Positions 21,625-31,117 of a stretch of DNA of 64,000 nucleotides are shown piece by piece. The translations under genes were made by a program, and so were the position numbers. Under the pieces are notes generated by a model. The model was not told the origin of the DNA, did not search any database, and was given only the letters and a program-made list of their open reading frames with translations. The stretch is from contig NRSV01000028.1 of the NCBI GenBank assembly GCA_002286855.1, positions 186,001 through 250,000 of the forward strand, in the 5' to 3' direction. This stretch comes from Bipolaris cookei. Its lineage: Eukaryota; Ascomycota; Dothideomycetes; Pleosporales; Pleosporaceae. Within the stretch, counting starts at the first letter, position 1; each line of letters starts with the position of its first letter.

Positions 21625-23207
21625 ATGTCGTACCGTCAACTCTTTGTATACCGTTACACCTTGGCCGTATTTGGTATGAAAAGCTGAAGCTTTTGAGGTT
21701 GGCGTTGAGACAGCTGCAAGATGTTGATGTATTTGACGCTGAAGTGTCTCTTCCCAGTTTGGTATGGTCTACACGCAAGACATGCATTACTTCTGCGTTG
21801 CCTAGGGGCTTACCCGTACCACAATGTTTTGCTGCGTCGCCAAATGCATCCCCCCAGGCTCCGTGAAATTGCTTATTCTATTGGACATGCATCAAATATA
21901 CTCGGTGCATACTCATCTCCTTTCACAAGGTAATTGTACTCATATACTTTTAAAAGGTAAGTATACTAATCTCCTTTTGCATGGTAGACCCAATACCTAG
22001 CATCACTATAATAGAGTCCTGCTAAGGCAAGACAATTCTCGGGTCCCTTTCGTTCAGCTAATGAACTAAAGGGCTCCCGCAAGTTGATCGAAAAAAACCC
22101 TCTCATCGCCGCTCCGGTCTTCCGACAACTACCGCAAGTTCCGCTCAGCACCAATTATGGTTGAGGCGTGACGCCATTGCGCCATTGCCGTGCCATTCCA
22201 ATGCTGCGCACCTTGGAAAAGCCATGCCGCCTCTTCGGTCATATAGGCGTCGATCTCAATTCCATCCGATAATGTCGGACCTGCATGTGTGAGTTTGCTG
22301 GGTACATACCTCGTAGTAACTATGAATTTCCAGTTGCTTCGGGCTCTATTTACGGATTGCGCGTCGCTCCATGTGTAGGCACCACAGGAATGCTCTGGCT
22401 TGGCTTCCCCGCACGCCTGACGGGCGCTAGTCAGCATTGGCACTTGTCATCGTCGTCTAGTACCAACAATCAAGTATTTTTTTAACCTTCGAGAACTCCG
22501 TGCAGTTCCGCTCGGTGTGCTTACATCGACATTTGGCGATCGACACTGAACTTCGATCTTGCGTGACGATACTAGACTGGACAATGACCAATAGCGGCTT
22601 GGCCCCACCGTGGTCCACCCAACGTGTAGTCGTTGCATTTCGGTGGTATACACATGTACTTTCTGTCGGTACTTTTGCCGGTTCTGTTGAAATGTCAGCT
22701 TATGGATTTTCTGTAGGTTCATACAATCTGGTCGCCAGAGGTGAGCGTCTGGTCATAAATGGCTATACTTTTCGAGAAGGGATATGTGCCACCTCCTCTC
22801 GGCTGAATCTTGACGAAAGAAGATGGCCTCGCTTGCGAGGGTACTAACTTGGACCGAAACTTTACAATATATCAGCTCTGACCAAGGTATGCGGGATATC
22901 GGCCTAGCCGACTGTGGAGCTTCAGCCGTAAGCCTGTGTCTTACGAAGGCACTGTTTATTTGCCTACCCAGGTTCAAGGAAGCCTGAGCCCCCGTTCTTG
23001 GCTATGGGGACGGCAAATATTGCTCAATTCAAATCATGAACTGAAAAGTATAAAGATTTGTGTCTTTTCCGACCTTTACCTGATGTCCGTGTTCGTGCCT
23101 TTTTCTCACTCCAAGGCCTGGGCTATACGTCCAGAGTGTCTATCTTAATCAATATCAATACTACATAGCCCAAACAGTACTCTAGCATACCTTAGACTTA
23201 TTTCAAA
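21625..23207. other. Intergenic, no supported gene
   Basis: Only short frames. A near-perfect hairpin (CCTTTCGTTCA...TGAACTAAAGG) lies at about 22047-22073, and the decamer AGTTCCGCTC occurs twice (near 22137 and 22504). These may be relics of repeats but give no clear element. The right end holds the promoter of the GMC gene. Confidence 0.4.
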
Positions 23208-25268
23208 ATGCGTCATTTGACTGTCGGCCAAGCATCGACATGCGTCTTGCTGACGCTGTCTTCATTACTACATGTCACTTCGGCATGGCCGTCATTCAAT
23301 TTATACAACTCGCAGTTTGCAAAGCGGGCAGCTTCTGATACTCCACGCCAAAGTGCTGCGGACGAGGACGCATCATTCAACGAAGTGTACGACTTCATTA
23401 TCGCCGGAGGTATGTTTCGCTGCTTGTTTCTCATCCATTCTACAACACTTCTCTGGAACTTGTACGAAGTCATTTCAATATTCATTATTGTCCGGTAATA
23501 TGTTGAAAATATGTACTAACAATACGCAGGAGGAACGGCTGGTTTGGTACTAGCAAATCGCCTCTCAGAATCTGGGCGCTTTTCCGTGCTTGTGCTTGAA
23601 GCTGGACCAAGTCCAGAACAAGTATTGGCTTATGAGTCTCCGGGAGGCAATCAGTTCATCAAGGGTAGCTTACTCGACTGGGGATTTGTAACTCAGCCAC
23701 AGGTGCACTTGAACAACCGTACTATACAGTACCTACGCGGAAGGGGTCTTGGAGGTTCCAGTACAACCAACGGGCTTTTCTACGGTCGTGGCTCAGCCAG
23801 CGTCTACAATCATTGGAAGGAACTTGGAAACGATGGATGGGGCTGGAGCGATGTGTGGCCTCTTTTCAAGAAGAGTACCAAAATCGTCCCACCAACTTCA
23901 TCGGATGCGTTGGCAGCATTCAGCCAAGACTACAAGACTTTCGATAGTAGTGCTTATGGGGACGGACCGCTTGAACTCGGGTTTCAAGGATATGTTCCCC
24001 CTGCCACCGACGGCTTCATTGTAGCTTGTAGTGAGGCGCTCAACATTCCCATTGTCAACGACCAGAACCTTGGAGATAGTGTTGGTGTCAAGCACGGAAC
24101 TACAACACTCAACGGCAAGCTTCGAAGGACTTCAAGCTACACTACATTTTATCAACAGGCTCGTCAGCGTCCCAACCTTAAGGTCCTACACGATTCTCCT
24201 GTTACTGGAATCAAGTTTAGCACATCCTCTGGCGGTTCAAATTCAACCAACGGCCGACCTCGTGCTATCGGTCTTAGCTATGTCCATCACGCCACCGGCT
24301 TCGTCAATACCGTTCGAGCCCGAAACGAAGTTATCTTGAGCCTGGGTGCCTTCCACTCGCCACAACTCCTCATGATCTCAGGTATCGGTCCCAAGGCTGA
24401 GCTCGAGAAATTCGGCATCACACCTCTCGTAGTCAACGAGAACATAGGCCAACACCTCAACGACCACTCCGTCTTCTCCATCATGGCCCGCGCTCAAGAC
24501 AGTGCCTCAACCACAGACATGTCACGCACCCCTGAGAACCTCCGTGCCGCCCAAACAAAGTTCTATCAGAACCTCACAGGCCCATACACCGCTCCTTCAG
24601 GCGTCACAAATGGGTTCCAGAAGCTAAGTGAGGATGAACTCCGCAGCATCGGTGCCGAAGCAGTCATTCAAGCTGGTCTCGCAAACCAATCCCACATCGA
24701 GTACCTCTTCGAAAGCGTATGGTACCCCTGGATCCTCTCACCCTACTGGTCTCCACGCTCCAACGAATCCTACATCTCCGTCACCGCATCCAGCCTGGTC
24801 CAGCTGTCTCGCGGCACCGTAACACTACGCACGGGATCCATGTCAGACGCGCCCCTCATCGACAGCAATTACTACGCCGACCCCACTGATGCTGCTGTCG
24901 GTATCGCGTCGTTCAAGTACCTACGCAAGATCCTAAGGCACCCTGCTCTCTCGCAGTTCACCATCGGCCCGAACTCTGGTGAGGTCAGCCCAGGAGCTGC
25001 CGTCGCGGATGATGACGATGATGCTATCTTGGCGTATATCAAGGCGAATACTATTCCCAATTGGCATGCCACTGGTACGAATCGCATGCTACCCAAGGAT
25101 AAGGGAGGTGTCGTGGATAACAAGTTGAAGGTGTATGGTATTGATGGGTTGAGGGTTGTTGATTGCAGTATTGTGCCTGTGCTGCCTGATGTGAATATTG
25201 TGGCGAGTATCTATATGGTTGCCGAGAAGGGGGCCGAGTTGATTAGGGAGGAGTGGGGTGATAATTGA
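23208..25268 (+). CDS. Secreted GMC-family FAD oxidoreductase
   Basis: Two exons, 23208-23409 and 23530-25268 (120-bp intron), 646 aa. A hydrophobic N-terminus (VLLTLSSLLHVTSA) looks like a signal peptide. The FAD-binding fold opens with YDFIIAGGGTAG (Gly-rich loop at 67-72), followed by VLEAGPS, the GMC signature RGRGLGGSSTTNG and SLGAFHSPQLLMISGIGP. The catalytic pair is His580 (NWHATGTNRM) and Asn622 (PDVNIVAS), as in aryl-alcohol oxidase, glucose oxidase and glucose dehydrogenase relatives. It should oxidise an alcohol or sugar outside the cell, making peroxide or feeding an electron acceptor; the substrate cannot be read from sequence. It stands alone, without tailoring neighbours. Codon use switches from C-ending to G/T-ending over the last 200 bp. 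Confidence 0.93.
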
Positions 25269-26358
25269 AGTAGTGGTAATGTGTTACGTGAGAAGTGAGG
25301 TGTAGCAAGATCTTGAAGGCTTAAAGGTAGTCACTATTTGCTATGAAATAGTTTTTATGAAGGCTTTACCAACTCCCTACCGTACCCGAGATTACAATCT
25401 ATGTATCTGACTTGGACTCATGATGTCAGCTTCTGTGTATTCCCACTATCACCGCCTACTCGCCCAACACCCAGTTCATGAGATTTCGCCTCTCTTTGAA
25501 CATCACGGGCTCGTCAGGTACCAGCTTCAACGCCTTTGGATACAGCACCCAGCTAGAGGAGTTAGAACAGCTAGAGGACCCAGAAAAGCCGATGGTTACA
25601 CATGTGCATAACTATCTCACCTTTCCCACACCTCTAAAACACCAACCTCCCGCCGTACATACTCCGTAGGAGACGCAGCATGCATACGATGTCAAATCCA
25701 AGCTGCCCAAGCTTTTCTAGCTATCTAGCGCTTCATCATTAGCTATCTGCTGCACCCTCTTCAAGGATATATACTATGCACTTCGCCCGATCAGAACGCC
25801 CCTCTTTTCACGATTGCCCGCTCAAGAGGTTTGGATTTCGTGGTCGAAAAGGCGAACGGCTGCAGTGCTGTAATCTTTTGATTAGTTGGAGCTTGGTAAA
25901 TAGCCAAGTTAAGACTACGCTCTAAGTTGTACCTAAGATGATGAAAATCCGAGCATGTCTCCGATGAGCAGCTGAAAATTGGAGAGTACTATACCGCTTG
26001 TATGTTTTCTAGCCAGTGGGAATGTTCTCACTGCAGGGAGGGAAGGAGATTATGTGGTTGTCTTGCAAGTAGTGTATCAGTGAGGTAGATTGATCATATT
26101 TGCGTTACTACAATGGTCTAGTAGGAGTAGGAAAGACATTTCCGCATCACATCTATCCCGCTTCTTCCCACATCCCAGCCTGATCTTTACAACATCTCCC
26201 GTGCCACACGCAGTCTTCATATCTACGTGCAGTCGTCCCGTCTGCCAGCACCAACAACTTGGCAATATTGCAAGCTGATCTCAACAAAGAACAATTCAAA
26301 CAACTTACGCTGCGTCCCAAGCATCTAGTTCGTCTCCCACTCTCTCGCATGAAAAAGA
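25269..26358. other. Intergenic, no supported gene
   Basis: The 3' flank of the GMC gene, then mixed-composition sequence with only short frames and no recognisable elements. Confidence 0.45.
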
Positions 26359-26724
26359 GTGGTCGACTATCCAGGCGGCACCACGAGGAGGCGCAAGGGT
26401 CCGACTTCTACCGCCCGTCCGCCTCTTGCAGTCACGCCAACGTTCAAGAACGCCGTGACTCATTTTTCTCCAGGCAAGCTTTCAAGTGAGCAGCTGCTCC
26501 ACTACCTTACCAATGGCCATGACGCCCATGGTCGACAAATCGACTCAAAGGGTATAATACCCAAAAAAGGACAGGTCTCAGAAAGCTCCGAAGAGCCAAA
26601 GTTTTTTCTCAGAATACCCAAAAGGGCAGTAGTACCCAAAAGGGCGGTAAAAGTGTTCTCTCGGAAAAAAAGTTTCTCAGAAAAGCCCGGAGGCCAACCC
26701 AGAAAACACCGGTCAGGGTGTTGA
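26359..26724 (+). CDS. Possible basic 121-aa reading frame
   Basis: The frame is Arg/Lys/Ser/Pro-rich at its start (TTRRRKGPTSTARP), with a more ordered middle (FSPGKLSSEQLLHYLTNG) and a Lys/Arg-rich end. In the DNA below, the unit ACCCAAAARGG appears three times near 26570-26650, producing repeated PKRA/PKKG residues. It lies directly upstream of the diverged module array and may be the first exon of a gene running into it, or a chance frame. No family is recognised. Confidence 0.22.
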   Translation: MVDYPGGTTRRRKGPTSTARPPLAVTPTFKNAVTHFSPGKLSSEQLLHYLTNGHDAHGRQIDSKGIIPKKGQVSESSEEPKFFLRIPKRAVVPKRAVKVFSRKKSFSEKPGGQPRKHRSGC

Positions 26725-26840
26725 CGCTTTTACAAGTGTGAACACCGCAATCGCGGTATATCTCCAAATAGCCCACGAAGCATCAGCCGTGCTACAAATA
26801 GCACGGACGAGGCTTCGTGATTTGGGGGTTGTCTGCATTT

Positions 26841-28440
26841 CAGCCAAGGACCATGCGGTCTATCAGAGACTCAACAGCCACCCGGAAGCAGTCACTGAGC
26901 TCCATATCTGTAGGCCTCTTCCGCGCACGGATCCCTAAAAAGAGATCCACTGACGGCGGGGATACGCAAACGTTCCCTGCAGGACAAGACGCCGATGTAG
27001 TTACGTACATCGACTCGATGGCACACATGGACGAACCTATGTGGCGTAGGCGGACCTGAACAAGCGGACTTATCCGGAACATAGGCGGACCTGAATGAGC
27101 GGGCGTACCCGTAGGAAGCAGGCGTACCTGAAGAAGCGGGCGTACCCGAAAGTGTGGCACCAGGGCGCAAAAGTTGAGTGGGGGAGGAGGGATCTGCACA
27201 ATAGCCAAGACATCGGGGGGATGTGCGTCCGAGGGTGCCTGTAAGCAAAGTGCCGTGGACCCTAAGGTCTACCAGAGACTTCCGGAGAAGCTCAATATCG
27301 CAGGCATCTTCCATACTCATCTTCCTTAGAAGGATGATACTGATGGCGGGGATAAGGCAAGCCTTTCCCTGACAGACAGGTTCCTCACGCGAACCATCGT
27401 GGGGTGAGAAAAGCATACTCTACCTGGTACCAGTGAGGGCGAGCGAGTGCGAGGGGCCAAAACTCGTGCCGGAATGGAAAACAAGGAGCAAACCAGTCTC
27501 AACCCCTGAATAGGGGACTGTATCTTTGACGTGCTGGAGGTGGACCGGGTCTTCAAAGCGCCAGCACGAAAAGTGAGGCTCAACTGAGCCCAAATGGACC
27601 AAAGGTTCCAAAAATTTCTGTGGTTCCGCAAAAGTACCATCATGTCATCTGGCCTGGGTTTCCCACAGGTCAGGTTAGTGAGCAGCCTCAGGTTGGGCAT
27701 GTCTTGTTAGACCTGGTCGATATCGGAGAGGTGAGTCATGACAGCCAAAGAAAGCCATGGACCGTGTGGTCTGTCAGAGTCTTCCGAAAAAGACTCAATA
27801 TCGCAGGCATCTTCCACGCTCGTTGTCTGAAAAAACAACACTGGTGGCGGGGGAGAATCACCTTGACTGACGAGCTGCACCTTTTTGTTTCGCGCCTCTA
27901 CGGCGCAACATGGTCAGACCTTGTTGCGTGATAGATAATCGGTGTCTCGATGCGGACGCTGTATGTGACAAAGACCTTCTGAGCGCTTGCCGACCAGAAA
28001 CTGAAACACTCCAAGAAAGATCGCCCGCTTGGATTCGACGTCTTGTGCCGTTCTCGAAAAACCAGACCTGACTGTGCCAGCCGATTCTTGTTGTACGCTG
28101 AACGAAACGCCAAGGACCGAAGGCCTGCCATAGTCAACATGTTGAGAATAGATATGAAACTCATATCCTTTGTCTTCCTCCATTCCGCACTTAGGAAGAA
28201 TACTAAGCGATGGAAAAGAACAAAGCTCAAGAACAGTGCTTTCACCTTCGTGGCGAAAGCCATGAGTTCCTACATGTGGTTTTACCGGAACAAGGGAGAA
28301 GCATCCTCGCACGACACTAAACCATGGACCAAATGGCCTGCCAGAGCATGATGCTCCATATCTGCTGGTATCTTCTACACGCGACAACCTGAAAAGGCGA
28401 CACTGGTAGCGGGGTTGCTGCAAACGCTCCCTGGCGTGAA
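26841..28440 (+). repeat. Diverged array of at least four ~130-bp modules
   Basis: Related segments lie at about 26841-26990, 27245-27380, 27738-27875 and 28310-28440, spaced roughly 400-570 bp apart. Each runs in the same order: a block like CCATGGACC..T.TGGTCTGCCAGAG, a block like CTCAATATCGCAGGCATCTTCCA, then GATGGCGGGGATA and GCAAACGTTCCCTG. They are clearly related but differ by many substitutions. A weaker fifth similarity lies near 28109-28200. The first three copies follow an AG, as a splice acceptor would. No copy keeps a long frame, so this may be a decayed tandem gene or exon family, or a non-coding satellite. Confidence 0.6.
27049..27150. repeat. Tandem repeat with ~36-bp unit
   Basis: Three imperfect copies of a unit containing GGCGGACCTGAA..AGCGG and TACCCG, lying between the first two modules of the larger array. 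Confidence 0.65.
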
Positions 28441-29303
28441 GTAGCTTCTCCCTTGTTTACGGTCCGCACGCATCACCCTTAGTGACGACATGGCTCGAAA
28501 AAAAAGGCTGAGACTAGTTCATCGCGGGGTATCGATCAGGACGTCCGTTCGTGTAGATCATCGGCGGAAAGACTCGGACAGTTTTGTTGCATGCCTGGAA
28601 AAATCCAAGCTCCGTTCAACGAAAGCCAAAAGGCCAGCTCGGCAGATGATGGTAGTGTGTTCAGGAAATGGTAAGGAAGGATAATGGCGAGAACAAAAAA
28701 AGACGGTGTGCACGGCTGAGTGAGGTAAGTTGGGGGGGTGAGGGGTGAACTGGCCAGGAATGTTTTGCTGTGAAAGGGAACGCGCCGCTTGTTGGTTGAT
28801 CACATGTCGACGAAAGGTGAGCTGTAGGCTCGTGCTGGCGAACTCCATGGCACGAGTGCTAGACGCCAGTAAACAGCACCACTAGTCAAGTCAAAATAGG
28901 AAAATGGGGAATACCAAGCTACTCTTCATAGAGACGGGGAAGTCAACCATGATTCCGTTCCACATCCGGCATTAGACGGCCAGCGTGAGGACAGATAAAC
29001 TGTCTCCAGACCCAGGACGAACATTGGCGCTAAGATTGAGCTGTGAGCAGAGCGACCTTGATGCTTCTCGTAGACCGAGAATCCCTCGTAAAGATGGAAG
29101 GTGTGTAGCCTAAGCTACAGTTGCAAAGCTAGACAAGTTCATCCTTGAGCTAGGCACCGCCGGAGTGTGGGTGGAAACATGACTGTCTCAGCCAGTCGTC
29201 TCGCTTCGAAATTTACCTAGAGGGGCCGACCGGACAAACGGGATCGAAATTTCCCAGCAAACCTTGGTAACGTATGTCCGGTCGTCGGCTCGCTAGTCGA
29301 TGT
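28441..29303. other. Intergenic, no supported gene
   Basis: No gene or mobile element could be recognised; it ends at the 3' side of the WD40 gene. Confidence 0.45.
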
Positions 29304-30571
29304 CTAATCGCTATCTTCTAAGAGCTCAGCGAGCTCCGCTTCTTCTTCCACAGTCATTAGACTCTCTTTTCGCTCTGGTTCCTTTGCTGTCTCTTCTCCG
29401 AGTCGTTCCTTCTCAGCTTCCTTAATAGCCTTGGCAAGCTCGTGCGGCTTCAAGCTCCACTGTCTCACTGTGGCGTCGATACTGACGCTGATTAGACGCT
29501 GCCCCATCAAGAGAAGCCCTGTAACCTCTTCAAAGTGACCACTAAAAGTGTGGTGTAATCTGCCGCTAGCTCTCTCCCATACACGGACTTCTTCGTCCCT
29601 GCATGCTGTCACGACCCACCCACCAATTTCGTCAATCACGACGTCGCGAACAAAGTCAGGGTGCTCAAACTTGGAATCTTCTTCCCAATCTCGGCCTCTG
29701 GATAGGCATTTTGCCGTCTTGTCTGCGGATGCGGTCCATAGATCACCATCAGCGTCGAAACGCAGAGCGTCGATACTAGTCTCGTGGGAAATGATTGGTG
29801 ATGGCTGGATTTCGTGAGCCGAGGAAGATGCAATCTGCCAGCGTCTGATTTCTCGATCGCTTCCGGCACTGAAGACAGTGATGGTGTCTTTCTCAGATTC
29901 ATAATCAACCGGGTCTAGCGCAAGAGCGAGGATACCCCGTGTGTGACCTTTGAGTGTGTGCAGCTTCGTTCTTGCAGCTACGTCCCACACTATGATGCTC
30001 GCATCCTGAGAGGCTGAGACGAGAACTTCCTTACCATTCAAGGTAAAGGATATGATAGCCTTGACGAAATCACTGTGGCCTTGAAAGCGGGTGGACACTT
30101 TCCGAGATGAGAGTGACCACGACCAGATCGACTTGTCCCAACAGCCCGCGAACAGCGTACCGGACTTTGGTGACACGGCGACGGAGGTTATGGGAGCCGT
30201 GGGGCCGGAAAAAGTAGCGACGACTTTGCTAATCTATCAGAAGAGCAGTTAGTGACTGATCGCTATCATCACGTCCAGCGGTGAAGCTGGAGCGTGGAAG
30301 CAGATGTCTGACCGACTTCAGTGTTGATATGCTTCACGCTGCCTGCAGCTTCAGCTACATAGACATGGTGCTCATCCTGAGGATCCGCGATGACGGCGAG
30401 GATCTTGGATGGAAGCTTGGTGGGGTTGCCCTTTGCGTTCTTCGACTTGGCGGCCTTGCGGGCCGTCTCCTCAAGTGCCGAGCTACATGATATCAGCCAG
30501 GATCAAGAGGCACAAGGGCAGAATCGGTACGTCGTTTGGAAGTAATGGCCTGGGTCGTTGGAGAGCGACAT
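29304..30571 (-). CDS. WD40-repeat protein
   Basis: Three exons: 30571-30531, 30482-30317 and 30233-29304, with introns of 48 and 83 bp; the exons sum to 378 aa. After a short Lys/Ala-rich segment (ARKAAKSKNAKG) come several WD40 units, visible as TLFAGCWDKSIWSW, VLVSASQDASIIVWDV, TVFSAGSDREIRRWQI, LWTASADKTAK, VVTACRDEEVRVWERA and LISVSIDATVRQWSL. That is enough for one seven-bladed propeller. An acidic Glu-rich tail (EEEAELAELLEDSD) closes it. WD40 propellers serve as binding platforms; the partner cannot be told from sequence. The second intron uses a slightly unusual donor (GTCGGT) but keeps the frame. Confidence 0.85.
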
Positions 30572-31117
30572 GTTATAAGATATAGGGAGGAGCGGTGACG
30601 CCTGACAGGTCGGCGGGTCGAGTTGGGCATGTGAGCTGTCGGCCCCGCAAATATGACTCCGAGGGCGCCAATAGGATGACGGCATAGACTTGGCGACAAT
30701 GGCGCCACGAAGCTGCACACAATAGGGGCGAGAATAGCTGGCTCCCCCAACACCACCAATCTGTGTTCATGCTCGACTTGTGGCAGCAATGTAGTATTAA
30801 TATGTTTTCTTATATACTGAATGAAGATGACCCAGACGCCGCAGATCATTATACAAAGGAAATTTCGTGAGTCATGTGTCCGAGCAATGAAGCCCCATCT
30901 GTAATACGGTCATGCCGTCATTAAGTCGTAAAATGCGTCGTAAGAGTGAGGCGGCATTGAAACACGCCCTTCATAACACTCCGGGGGGATATCTCAAACA
31001 GACATTCCAAGCAAGTCATTACTTTTTGTGAAACAAAGTTCCACAATATGCGCCCAAAGAGGGGAATCTTGGATGCAATCATAAAATCGTAAATGCGGAT
31101 GCACATATACAAGGTCG
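30572..31117. other. Intergenic, no supported gene
   Basis: Holds the WD40 promoter and the 3' end of the Byr4-like gene. Overlapping minus frames near 30,500-30,850 lack any domain. Confidence 0.45.

Noticed and set aside
22047..22073. An 11-bp hairpin considered as a transposon end
   Set aside because: It has one mismatch, no flanking duplication and no matching distant copy in the window.
22129..22443. A 104-codon minus-strand frame in the repeat-rich intergenic region
   Set aside because: No homology signature, and the frame is broken on both sides by sequence without splice sites.
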